Source: an uncultured Ignavibacterium sp. (GTDB taxonomy: Bacteria; Bacteroidota; Ignavibacteria; Ignavibacteriales; Ignavibacteriaceae). Taken from it: DNA of 64,000 nt. Each line of letters starts with the position of its first letter. Positions within the stretch are counted from its first letter, which is position 1. The DNA lies in NCBI GenBank assembly GCA_937942875.1, contig CALEBT010000047.1, positions 27,134-91,133 of the forward strand. Direction: 5' to 3'. The position numbers and the translations under genes were made by a program. Of the stretch, positions 29,347 through 38,612 are shown piece by piece. The notes under the pieces were generated by a model. The model had not been told where the DNA came from. It saw only the letters and a program-made list of their open reading frames with translations, and ran no database searches.

Positions 29347-30593
29347 CAAGAATTACAGACGCCGCAATGTCAAACCATTATTTAAACAGTATTAACAGAT
29401 TAAAAAGCTCAATAAGTCTTTTGCAAAGACAAATTGCAAGTGGCAATACAGTGGAAAAACCATCTGATTCTCCAAGCAAATCTGTTATTTTAATAAGGAA
29501 TAATGATATTTTGAATCAGATTAATTCCAATCTTAACAATATTAAAACTGGTTTGTCATTTCTCAATCAGACAATATTTTCTTTGGAAGTAATTCAGTCA
29601 GAAATGTTGAATTTAATTGGTAAACTAACAGATATTGAAGATCCATTAAAGCAAAAAAATCTAAATAATTATGCAGACCAGATAGAGCAGTCTCTAAAAA
29701 TAATTATGGATGTTGCAAATGCTAAGGCAGATGGAAAATATGTTTTTGGAGGAACTGATTTATCTGGTGATCCCTTTAAATTTTCTTCAGATAATCAGAC
29801 TATCGAGCAAAATGCAAATTCAAAAGGTAGAATAAATGCAAAAGTATCAAGTGGAGTTACTCAGAAAATTAATCTGACTGGTGTGGAAGTTTTCGGTACT
29901 ATTTTAAATGGTAATGGTTCATTGGACAAAAATGCTGCTGTTGGTTCTGTTAAGAATATTGAGCAGGCAGTTTATGATAGTTTCGGCAATCAGTATAAAT
30001 TTCAAATGCAATTCGAAAAAGCTGATCAACAGAAATATGAGTTTACTTATACCTTATTAGATTCAGATAATAATATAATTCATTCATCTACAGAACCGCA
30101 GGTTTTGGAATTCGATCCAATTACCGGATATCTCATTTCAGTTGATGGTAAAGCACCTTCTGAAACAAATATTTCTGTACCTGACAAAAGGATTAATTTC
30201 TTCGTTGATTTTCAGAATATGATTGAAAGCAATTCAGATTCAGTTTATTTCGACCTCAATCAACAGACAGATATCTTTAATTTATTGAAAAACATTAGTC
30301 GGAATTTAAGAAATGGCATTTTGCCCACTGCAGAACAAAAAGCCCAAGTTGAAAAATTTAATTTAAGAGTTCTGGATAAGTTAGCTGAAATCGGTAATAT
30401 CATAAATCAGTTTAACTCTTTTGAAAATATGCTGAATCAGCAATCAATGGATTTACATACCATAAATCAGGAAGTTGATGGAGTAGATATTGTTAAATCT
30501 ATAATTGATTTACAGAATAAGGATTATCTGCTTCAGATTACTCAGAAAATTGCTGCATCAATTCTTCCGAAATCATTATTGGATTACTTATGA
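29343..30593 (+). CDS. flgL: Flagellar hook-associated protein FlgL with internal insertion
   Basis: RITDAAMSNHYLNSINRLKSSISLLQRQIASGNTVEKPSDSPSKSVILIRNN...ADGKYVFGGTDLSGDPF; C-terminal FlgL helix; insertion in the middle. Confidence 0.92.
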   Translation: MTRITDAAMSNHYLNSINRLKSSISLLQRQIASGNTVEKPSDSPSKSVILIRNNDILNQINSNLNNIKTGLSFLNQTIFSLEVIQSEMLNLIGKLTDIEDPLKQKNLNNYADQIEQSLKIIMDVANAKADGKYVFGGTDLSGDPFKFSSDNQTIEQNANSKGRINAKVSSGVTQKINLTGVEVFGTILNGNGSLDKNAAVGSVKNIEQAVYDSFGNQYKFQMQFEKADQQKYEFTYTLLDSDNNIIHSSTEPQVLEFDPITGYLISVDGKAPSETNISVPDKRINFFVDFQNMIESNSDSVYFDLNQQTDIFNLLKNISRNLRNGILPTAEQKAQVEKFNLRVLDKLAEIGNIINQFNSFENMLNQQSMDLHTINQEVDGVDIVKSIIDLQNKDYLLQITQKIAASILPKSLLDYL

Positions 30594-31366
30594 TTAAAAA
30601 ATTAGGAAACATAAATGGATTTATTTTAGGAGTGATGTCGGTGTTCGGCGCATTCATTTGGGAAGGTGGTTCATTAAATGCTCTTTTCCTCGTTCCTCCA
30701 ATAATCATTGTATTCGGTGGTACATTCGCAGCAGTAATTATAGGATTTGGCTTTGAGAATTTTCTGAAAATATTTCATTTAATAAAAATTGCATACTTTC
30801 CTAAAACATATAACCATCAGGAAATAATAGACACTCTTGTGAAATTATCCTTCAAGGCTCGAAAAGAAGGTTTATTGTCAATCGAAAGTGAGATAAATAA
30901 TATCGATTTTTTCTTTTGTAAAAAGCTGTTAAGAAATGCAATTGATGGAACTGACCCCGAGATGTTAATGGATTTGGCAGAAGTCGAAATGAAAGCAATA
31001 CAGGACAGGCATAATCAAAATATTTTTATCTTTACAAAAATGGGAGGTTATGCACCAACGATGGGTATTTTAGGCACCGTTATGGGCTTGATTATGGCTC
31101 TGTCTCAGGCAGGAAGTGAACCAACAGTGCTTATTAAAAGTATTGCAACTGCTTTTATAGCAACTCTTTGGGGTGTTTTTTCAGCTAATTTAATTTGGTT
31201 ACCAATAGCGGATAGATTAAGAAAATGTCATCAGGACGAGAAACAACTGATGTTGTTGTCTCTTCAGGGAGTGATAGCAATTCAAAGTGGAGATATTCCG
31301 ATTCTGGTGAAATCTCGTTTGATAAGCATGTTACCCCAAAGAGAACAAGAACTAGTTTACAGTTAG
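30590..31366 (+). CDS. motA: Flagellar motor stator protein MotA (pair 1)
   Basis: MotA/TolQ/ExbB motifs: KMGGYAPTMGILGTVMGLIMALSQAGSEPTVLIKSIATAFIATLWGVFSANLIWLPIADRLR. Confidence 0.94.
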   Translation: MIKKLGNINGFILGVMSVFGAFIWEGGSLNALFLVPPIIIVFGGTFAAVIIGFGFENFLKIFHLIKIAYFPKTYNHQEIIDTLVKLSFKARKEGLLSIESEINNIDFFFCKKLLRNAIDGTDPEMLMDLAEVEMKAIQDRHNQNIFIFTKMGGYAPTMGILGTVMGLIMALSQAGSEPTVLIKSIATAFIATLWGVFSANLIWLPIADRLRKCHQDEKQLMLLSLQGVIAIQSGDIPILVKSRLISMLPQREQELVYS

Positions 31367-32040
31367 AAGATTCAGAAGATAATCCTTTTCAGGAATCATC
31401 TGAAAAGGATAGATATTTGATAACCTATGCAGATTTAATTACTCTGTTATTGGGATTGTTTATACTTTTGTACACTGCATCAAATCTTGATATTCAGAAA
31501 TACGAAAAAATGTTGGGTGCTTTTGGTGATGTTTTTGGCGGTCAGACACCTAAATTGAAAATTCAGGATTTGCCGGAACCGATGATTATTACCCCTATTG
31601 ACAGATTGAAGATTGAAATGAATCAATTAATTTCGGATAGTGAATTTTCGAATTCAATCAGAATGGAAGAAAACGAGAGAGGAATTGTTATTCACATTTT
31701 GGAAAATATTGTTTTTACTCCCGGTTCCGCCGAATTAAAAAGTACTTCTAAAATTGTTCTTAATAGAATAGCTGATATAATAAAGAAATTGCCGAATGAT
31801 ATCAGGGTTGAAGGGCATACAGATAATATTCCAATAAGTTCAGCTTTATATCCTTCTAACTGGCATCTTTCAGTTGCAAGAGCTTTAAGCACTGCTTATT
31901 ATTTAATTAATGTTGAGGGTGTTCCACCGGATAGAGTTTCAATAGTTGGAAATGCAGAGTATAAGCCAATTGAATCTAATGAAACTGCTTATGGAAGGGC
32001 ACTTAATAGAAGAGTTGACATTGTAATTATCAAAAAATAA
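31225..32040 (+). CDS. motB: Flagellar motor stator protein MotB (pair 1)
   Basis: RYLITYADLITLLLGLFILLYTASNLD plus OmpA-like IRVEGHTDNIPISSALYPSNWHLSVARAL. No other ATG/GTG start was seen in frame before the TM; an in-frame TTG lies at the TM. Confidence 0.92.
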   Translation: MSSGRETTDVVVSSGSDSNSKWRYSDSGEISFDKHVTPKRTRTSLQLEDSEDNPFQESSEKDRYLITYADLITLLLGLFILLYTASNLDIQKYEKMLGAFGDVFGGQTPKLKIQDLPEPMIITPIDRLKIEMNQLISDSEFSNSIRMEENERGIVIHILENIVFTPGSAELKSTSKIVLNRIADIIKKLPNDIRVEGHTDNIPISSALYPSNWHLSVARALSTAYYLINVEGVPPDRVSIVGNAEYKPIESNETAYGRALNRRVDIVIIKK

Positions 32041-32050
32041 ATGTGAAAAA

Positions 32051-32434
32051 ATGAAAATCAAATTTGAACATATTGGTGAGATTGAATTTGACGATGATTT
32101 GATTTTAACCTTTGAAAATGGTTTAATCGGTTTTGAAGATCTAAAAAAATTTGTTTTGATTAAAACCGATGATGACTTGTTTTACTGGTTAAATTCAATT
32201 GAAAAGCCCGAATTCTGTTTACCTCTTATTGGTATAAGAGTTATTGACGAAAACTTCCCTTTCGAAGAAAATTTTGAAGCTTTTGCGGTCGTAATTCTTA
32301 ATAAAGATCCCTTAAAGATTATTACTAATCTTGCGGCTCCAATCTACATTAATCAGGATAGTAAGATCGGATATCAGAAAATTCTTGATAATGAGAAGTA
32401 TCCTGTTGACTATAAACTTTTTGTGGAGTCGTGA
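32051..32434 (+). CDS. fliW: Flagellar assembly factor FliW
   Basis: ILTFENGLIGFEDLKKFVLI...FYWLNSIEKPEFCLPLI. Confidence 0.94.
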   Translation: MKIKFEHIGEIEFDDDLILTFENGLIGFEDLKKFVLIKTDDDLFYWLNSIEKPEFCLPLIGIRVIDENFPFEENFEAFAVVILNKDPLKIITNLAAPIYINQDSKIGYQKILDNEKYPVDYKLFVES

Positions 32435-32670
32435 AGATGCTGATATTAACAAGAAAATTAAACGAAGAAATTGTTATTGATGGTGAAATTACCATAAAAA
32501 TTATATCAATATCTGAAAATCAGGTTAAACTTGGATTTGATGCTCCCAAAAATATTGAGATAAACAGGAAAGAAGTTTTTGAGAAAGTTAAGGAATCCTT
32601 ACTAATGGCAGCAGAAATGAAAAAGGAAATTCCAAATAATCTTGAAGGACTTAAACCAAATAAACTATAA
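32431..32670 (+). CDS. csrA: Carbon storage regulator CsrA
   Basis: MLILTRKLNEEIVIDGEITIKIISISENQVKLGFDAPKNIEINRKEVFE. Confidence 0.97.
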   Translation: MKMLILTRKLNEEIVIDGEITIKIISISENQVKLGFDAPKNIEINRKEVFEKVKESLLMAAEMKKEIPNNLEGLKPNKL

Positions 32671-32674
32671 CATT

Positions 32675-33376
32675 ATGAACAACGATCCACTTAAAATATT
32701 AATAGTTGATGATTCTGATTTAACAAGAACAAGTTTACTAGATTTATTCTCAAAATATATTTGTACTATTTATACAAGCATTGATGGTCTGGATGGAATA
32801 CAAAAGGCAGTAAATCATAAACCCGACTTAATTCTTCTTGATATTTTAATGCCTAATCTGGATGGAATAAAAAGTCTTCAGGTTATTAAAATAATTAACG
32901 AAATCAAGAACATTCCTGTTATAGTTATTAGTGGAAATAGTAATCGTAGCAATATGTTCGCTTGTCTGGAATCAGGTGCTGACAAAGTTATCACCAAGCC
33001 GATTGATGAAACCAAATTAATCTCATCAATTGAAGAATTAACAAACAGAAAACTTGAACTCATACAAAATACAAACAAAGAATTGCTTGAAACTGATTAT
33101 AGTGAATTAAAGAAAATTTATATTAAAGCCTTTCCTAAAAAAGAAGAACAAATTATTAAGGCAATTTCGTTAAAAGATAAAGACACTTTGGCTACAATTT
33201 TTCACGAATTAAAAGGTGTATCAGCTTCTATGGGCTTTCCTGAAATTACTGAAATAAGTAAGGAGATTGAATTAGCTGTAAATTCCCAGACTATAGACTG
33301 GAATTTTATCAGATATCAGGCTGATGAAATAATATCAATTATAGAAAGAAACTCGTTCTCGCTTAATCTGGAGTAA
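32675..33376 (+). CDS. Response regulator with C-terminal HPt domain
   Basis: REC: KILIVDDSDLT...DLILLDILMPNLDG...ITKPID; HPt: LATIFHELKGVSASMGFPEITEISKEIE. Confidence 0.88.
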   Translation: MNNDPLKILIVDDSDLTRTSLLDLFSKYICTIYTSIDGLDGIQKAVNHKPDLILLDILMPNLDGIKSLQVIKIINEIKNIPVIVISGNSNRSNMFACLESGADKVITKPIDETKLISSIEELTNRKLELIQNTNKELLETDYSELKKIYIKAFPKKEEQIIKAISLKDKDTLATIFHELKGVSASMGFPEITEISKEIELAVNSQTIDWNFIRYQADEIISIIERNSFSLNLE

Positions 33377-33382
33377 AAGAAT

Positions 33383-34258
33383 ATGTTTGTTATAATTGGA
33401 ATAGCAGTAGTAATTATAGCAGTTATCGGTGGATTTATGTTTGCAGGAGGTAATGTAATGCTTCTAATCCAGCCTGCCGAATTCATAATAATTGTTGGTG
33501 CAGCTACTGGTAGCATGCTAATATCCTCTCCTCCAAACTTGTTAAAAAAAATAGTTAGCTCGATTCCTTTATTGATCAAAGGATTCAAAATTACAAAGCA
33601 AGATTATCTGGAATTGCTGAAATCATTAAATGATCTCTTCTTACTTGCTCAAAGAGATGGATTGTTAGCTATTGAAAAGCATATAGAAAACCCTAAAGAA
33701 AGTGAAATACTATCACAGGCAAAAAACTTTGTTGATAATCATCATGTAATTACATTCTTTTCAGATACGATGAAAGTTATGTTATCAGGTGGAGTACCAC
33801 CGCACGAACTCGAAACTTTAATTGATGCAGAAATAGAAACTTTTGAAATAGAAGGTAAACCTGTTACTGCAACAATTTCAAAAGTTGGTGATGCTTTCCC
33901 TGGTTTAGGAATTGTCGCTGCTGTTTTGGGTATCATCGTGACAATGAGTTCTATTGATAAAGGACCTGAATATGTAGGATTACACGTTGCAGCAGCTCTT
34001 GTAGGTACATTCCTGGGAGTTCTTTTGTCTTATGGATTTGTTGGTCCTATGGCTACAAATCTTGAACTAATTCACGAGAGTGAGAAAAGATATTTAGAAA
34101 CTATAAAGGCTTGTATTGTTGCTTACGCAAAAGGTAATCCACCAATTGTTTCAGTTGAATTTGCCCGAAGGACTATATTCAGTGATTACAGACCATCATT
34201 TTCTGAGCTTGAAAACTTTATAAGAGGTAAAGGAGAAATTAGCAGTGAAGGTAAGTGA
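33383..34258 (+). CDS. motA: Flagellar motor stator protein MotA (pair 2)
   Basis: MotA: MFVIIGIAVVIIAVIGGFMFAGGNVMLLIQPAEFIIIVGAATGSML...TISKVGDAFPGLGIVAAVLGIIVTMSSIDKGPEYVGLHVAAALVGTFLGVLLSYGFVGPMA. Confidence 0.96.
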   Translation: MFVIIGIAVVIIAVIGGFMFAGGNVMLLIQPAEFIIIVGAATGSMLISSPPNLLKKIVSSIPLLIKGFKITKQDYLELLKSLNDLFLLAQRDGLLAIEKHIENPKESEILSQAKNFVDNHHVITFFSDTMKVMLSGGVPPHELETLIDAEIETFEIEGKPVTATISKVGDAFPGLGIVAAVLGIIVTMSSIDKGPEYVGLHVAAALVGTFLGVLLSYGFVGPMATNLELIHESEKRYLETIKACIVAYAKGNPPIVSVEFARRTIFSDYRPSFSELENFIRGKGEISSEGK

Positions 34259-35027
34259 ACAACAAGCTCCCATAATAATTAAAAAGGGTAAGCACGGTCA
34301 CGGCCATCACGGCGGAGCTTGGAAAGTTGCTTATGCGGATTTTGTTACTGCTATGATGGCTTTGTTCATTGTTTTATGGGTTTTAGGGCAGGATCAAAAA
34401 GTTATTGAAAGTGTTGCAGGTTACTTTAAAGATCCCATAGGCTTTACTGAAAAAATTAGAGCAATTTCAGCTGGTAATGTCGAGAGTCTTCATTTTCAGG
34501 TTGATTCTGTAATTATCAAAGAGCAGCTTCGCGAATTGGAAATTCAAAGATTAGAGAATTTAGGTGAATCATTAAAAGAGGAACTCAAGCAAAATCCTGA
34601 ATTTCAGGAACTTGCCGATCAGATCAATATTGAAATCGCTAATGAGGGCTTGAGAATAGAATTAACAGAATCAATGGAAAATGTTTTTTTTGAAGTTGGA
34701 ACAGCCAACTTAAAACCTAATGCAACCAGAATTATTCAACAGATTGCCGTAAATCTTCAAAAACTTCCAAACAAAATAATTATTGAAGGACATACAGACT
34801 CAAGACAATATATTAACGGGGCAAAAGGTTATTCCAATTTTGAATTAAGCTCTGAGAGAGCAAATGCTACCAGAAGAACTTTGGTAAGTGCTGGGTTAGA
34901 GCCGAATAAAATTGATGAAGTCAGGGGATATGCTGATACGAGATTGCGTGATCCAAATGATCCATTTTCTGCTGTAAATAGAAGAACTAGTCTTATCATA
35001 AAATTTGCAACGGAAGCTCCTGAATGA
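34245..35027 (+). CDS. motB: Flagellar motor stator protein MotB (pair 2)
   Basis: GGAWKVAYADFVTAMMALFIVLWVLGQDQKV...IIIEGHTDSRQYINGAKGYSNFELSSERANATRR. Confidence 0.96.
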   Translation: MKVSEQQAPIIIKKGKHGHGHHGGAWKVAYADFVTAMMALFIVLWVLGQDQKVIESVAGYFKDPIGFTEKIRAISAGNVESLHFQVDSVIIKEQLRELEIQRLENLGESLKEELKQNPEFQELADQINIEIANEGLRIELTESMENVFFEVGTANLKPNATRIIQQIAVNLQKLPNKIIIEGHTDSRQYINGAKGYSNFELSSERANATRRTLVSAGLEPNKIDEVRGYADTRLRDPNDPFSAVNRRTSLIIKFATEAPE

Positions 35028-35419
35028 AAAAACTTGTTGTTGTAGTTGAAGATGACCAATTAGCCAGTCAGCTTTATCAATTCTATTTTAATAGATATGG
35101 TATAAAGTCTTTTATTTCTGATAATGCCTCTGAAATAATTGATTTTGTTCATAGAGAAAAGGTTGGTCTGCTTATTATGGATATCAACCTTACAAATACT
35201 TTTATTGATGGTAAAAAGGTTGATGGACTGGAATTCACGAAGTATTTGAAAAACAATGAAACAACTAAAAATATTCCTATTATGTATGTTACCGGTACAA
35301 CATTAAATTATGATAAAGAAACAGAATCAATATATAATGATTCTGTTGATGTCATAACAAAACCAATTATCAATTTTAAGTTGTTCATTCAAAAAATTAA
35401 TAGATATCTTGATATATGA
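35024..35419 (+). CDS. Single-domain response regulator (CheY-like)
   Basis: KKLVVVVEDDQLASQLY...LLIMDINL...PIMYVTGT...DVITKPI. Confidence 0.9.
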   Translation: MKKLVVVVEDDQLASQLYQFYFNRYGIKSFISDNASEIIDFVHREKVGLLIMDINLTNTFIDGKKVDGLEFTKYLKNNETTKNIPIMYVTGTTLNYDKETESIYNDSVDVITKPIINFKLFIQKINRYLDI

Positions 35420-36075
35420 CATTAGCAAATAATGTATTATTAGTTGAAGATGAAAAGGATACTAGATTTATCCTCGAAAAGCTATTAAGTAAAAATGATT
35501 TCATTGTTGAAACAGCAACAAACGGTCAGGAAGCTTTGGAAAAACTGAAATCATTTTTTCCAAAAGTAATTTTAGCAGATTGGACAATGCCTGTTATGGA
35601 TGGGCTACGCCTATGCTCAATATTAAAGAACGATCCGAATTATAAAATGATTTATTTTATAATTCTAACTGCCCGTACTTCTTTGAATGACAGAGTAACA
35701 GGTTTGGATATCGGTGCAGATGACTTTCTGGTTAAACCTATTGAAAATCAGGAATTAATTGCCCGAATCAGGTCAGGTATTAGGATTTTTGATTTACAGA
35801 ATGAGCTTAAATTAGTAGAGCACTCCAAAGCTATTATCGAAATGGCTTGTACCATTGGTCACAATCTTAATAATCCTCTGAGTAGCCTGAGTATGGCCAT
35901 CGAAAACCTCAAGGCGGAAATAGATCAAAAAACTAAATCAAATCACGAAGATGACTTGAAAATAATTCAACTGTCTATAGAAAAAATAAAAACTTTGGCA
36001 GCTCAATTAATCAATATTCAAAATCCGGAATTGGTTGATTATTCAGATAATCAGAAAATGATTAAACTGGAGTAA
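35416..36075 (+). CDS. Response regulator with C-terminal DHp-like domain and no ATPase domain
   Basis: REC (VLLVEDEKDTRFILEKLL...VILADWTMPVMDGL...DFLVKPI) followed by ACTIGHNLNNPLSSLSMAIENL and only about 60 further residues. Confidence 0.85.
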   Translation: MTLANNVLLVEDEKDTRFILEKLLSKNDFIVETATNGQEALEKLKSFFPKVILADWTMPVMDGLRLCSILKNDPNYKMIYFIILTARTSLNDRVTGLDIGADDFLVKPIENQELIARIRSGIRIFDLQNELKLVEHSKAIIEMACTIGHNLNNPLSSLSMAIENLKAEIDQKTKSNHEDDLKIIQLSIEKIKTLAAQLINIQNPELVDYSDNQKMIKLE

Positions 36076-36080
36076 ATTTC

Positions 36081-36107
36081 TAAACTTAGCCTCATTTAAT
36101 CCGATAA
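36081..36107 (+). promoter_or_regulatory. Putative FliA (sigma-28) promoter
   Basis: TAAA(36081-36084)-N15-TCCGATAA(36100-36107), against TAAA-N15-GCCGATAA. Confidence 0.7.
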
Positions 36108-36124
36108 TAATAATGAGGTGGAAT

Positions 36125-36763
36125 ATGTTAAATAAAATTGAAAATATTAATCTTAAACCAGAGATGCGAAATGAGATTAAATCGTCCAGAAAAGAATCTG
36201 GTTTTAACAAAGTTTATAAAAAAGAAAACTTTGCTGACACTTTAACATACTCTTCTGCTTTAATTTATATTTCTCATCTTAACTGGAAATTAAAAAAGTT
36301 CAGTGTATCATCTGAAGAACTTATTGATGTGGAATTTCAATATGAAAACTACGCTTTTAATTTTCTTGTTAATACAAAATCTCCTTCAGTAAAAGATATT
36401 CCTGTCAAAATATCGGATTTTAGTACTGACAGTTATTCAAAAGTCAATAGGTTCATTCTTGATGTTTCATTTAATCACAGAACAGTAAATTATGAATATA
36501 TTAGCTATGAAGTTTTGAATAACATTTTTTCTAAGATAAAAACTTTCTTTATTCCGGGGGAATCAGAAGTGAACTCGACTTATTATTTTAGTATCTTAAA
36601 TGGATTTGAAGAAAAGCTTTGTAATTTGCTTTCTCAGATATACATCAACATCATAAATTTTATTGAAAAACTAAATAACAAAAAAATTATTTTGGGTTCT
36701 GAAGATTTGTCTGTTTATTCGGGTAATAATCTATCAATAAAAGGAATTTACATTGAATATTAA
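36125..36763 (+). CDS. Hypothetical protein in the flagellar cluster
   Basis: ORF with RBS gaggtgga before ATG 36125; no recognisable domain. Confidence 0.65.
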   Translation: MLNKIENINLKPEMRNEIKSSRKESGFNKVYKKENFADTLTYSSALIYISHLNWKLKKFSVSSEELIDVEFQYENYAFNFLVNTKSPSVKDIPVKISDFSTDSYSKVNRFILDVSFNHRTVNYEYISYEVLNNIFSKIKTFFIPGESEVNSTYYFSILNGFEEKLCNLLSQIYINIINFIEKLNNKKIILGSEDLSVYSGNNLSIKGIYIEY

Positions 36764-38612
36764 AAACTCTGAAATATTGGCAGGTCAATTTGGACCAATG
36801 ATTGTAAATTCAGCAATGGATTTATTCCTTAATGATATTCCATTTCTTATCCTTGATTCAAATTTTAATGTTGTCTTTTACAATGATACTTTTAAGTATT
36901 CAGCTTTGTATAATCATTATTTAAGTAATGATGATAAGCACTTAAATAGTTTAAAAGAAAATTTACAATTATTCTCTGTATCTTCTTTTAACTTTTCAAC
37001 CTTAAATATTCAGTTGAAAGAAAATGAATCCGGTCAGAATGTTGATTATCTGATTAACATTAACAGGATAAGATTACCACAGGGTGAACTTTTCTTCTTA
37101 AAGTTCTCTGATACCACAAAGCTGTTAGAAAGAGAAAACAGAGTTGCTTCTATCCAAACAGCACTTGAGATGATGAAAATACCTGTGTTGATAACTTCAT
37201 CTAAAGGAAACATTATTTATGTCTCTGAAGAGTTTGAGAACATTCTGAATTTAAGTATTGAATCAATTCATAACAAATTTTTCTGTTTGGCTTTTGATAA
37301 ACTATTAAGCAAAGAAGAATCTCTTTCCTTAGAGAATGCATTCCTCAATAATCAGCCGTGGAGTAAGACAATTCAGTTTCAATCAAAAGATGGGAAAAAG
37401 AATCATAAAGAAATCAGATTTATACCCTCAGCCAGATTGATAAATGGTGAGAAACTTAGCCTGGTAATTATTTATGACATTACTATTCATATAGAGAAAA
37501 AATTAGAAGCAGAAGAAACCGTTGAAAAAATTAAATCGATTCTTGATAGTATCTCTGACCCGGTATTGATTATAAAGGATACAAAAAACTATCTTGCCTT
37601 GGAGAGAGCTAATAAAAGTTTCTATGAATTATTTAATTGCAATCAAACTAAAATTGGCAGTAATATAGAAATTCTTATTGATAAGGACTTATTTAATCTT
37701 ATCAAAACACAGGTCGGATTAATTCAAAATTCTAATATCAAATCAAAAGATTTTGAGTACAGCATAAATAATAATTTCTTTAAAGCTAAAATTGCCTCGA
37801 TGCTATCTGCCAATCAGGAATCAATTTTCATTATAACCTTAAATAATATTACTTCTGAAATTGAATATCAGAATAAAATAAAAGCTGCTTACAAAAAAGA
37901 GATGGACTTAAACAGATTAAAAGGTGCATTTATACAAAATATTTCTCACGAAATCAGAACTCCATTTCACGCAATATCAGGCTATTCAGAAATTATAGAC
38001 GAATCTTTGAATAAGGAAGATTACGGTACAGTTCAGGAAATAACAGCTCTACTTAAAGATGTATTAGGCAGAGTTACCAGACTTTTTGATAATCTTATCG
38101 AACTATCTCAGCTTGAATCCAGAGAAATGGTTCTGGATTTCAGTAATGTTAATCCAAATAAAATTGTCAAAAATGTCTATGATAATCTGATTAAAAGAGC
38201 AATTGAAAAAGGCATTCAACTTCTTTTGGATTTATGTGATACTGAAAGACAAATCAGAGTTGATAAGAACAAATTAGAAAAAATTATTCTTTCTCTGGTT
38301 GATAATTCAATTAAGTACACTCATTACGGAAATGTGGTAATCAGGACTTATCTTAAAGATAATAAACTTTTTATCGCTGTTACTGATACTGGCGAAGGGA
38401 TGAACCAGCATGAAGTTGATGATTTACTTCAACCTTTTAATCAGGAAGAAGATACATTTACCAGAAAATATCAGGGTATGGGACTGGGCTTAACTATTGC
38501 AAATAGATTAACTAAACTTATGGGCGGTCAGTTTGAAATTATCACTCAAAAGAGTGTTGGAACCAAAGTTATATTATCTTTCAATATTGTTGAAAGCAAT
38601 AATAATGATTGA
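36753..38612 (+). CDS. PAS-domain sensor histidine kinase
   Basis: H-box FIQNISHEIRTPFHAISGYSEI; N-box LVDNSIKYT; G boxes DTGEGM, GMGLGLTIANRL. TTG start. Confidence 0.92.
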   Translation: MNIKNSEILAGQFGPMIVNSAMDLFLNDIPFLILDSNFNVVFYNDTFKYSALYNHYLSNDDKHLNSLKENLQLFSVSSFNFSTLNIQLKENESGQNVDYLININRIRLPQGELFFLKFSDTTKLLERENRVASIQTALEMMKIPVLITSSKGNIIYVSEEFENILNLSIESIHNKFFCLAFDKLLSKEESLSLENAFLNNQPWSKTIQFQSKDGKKNHKEIRFIPSARLINGEKLSLVIIYDITIHIEKKLEAEETVEKIKSILDSISDPVLIIKDTKNYLALERANKSFYELFNCNQTKIGSNIEILIDKDLFNLIKTQVGLIQNSNIKSKDFEYSINNNFFKAKIASMLSANQESIFIITLNNITSEIEYQNKIKAAYKKEMDLNRLKGAFIQNISHEIRTPFHAISGYSEIIDESLNKEDYGTVQEITALLKDVLGRVTRLFDNLIELSQLESREMVLDFSNVNPNKIVKNVYDNLIKRAIEKGIQLLLDLCDTERQIRVDKNKLEKIILSLVDNSIKYTHYGNVVIRTYLKDNKLFIAVTDTGEGMNQHEVDDLLQPFNQEEDTFTRKYQGMGLGLTIANRLTKLMGGQFEIITQKSVGTKVILSFNIVESNNND

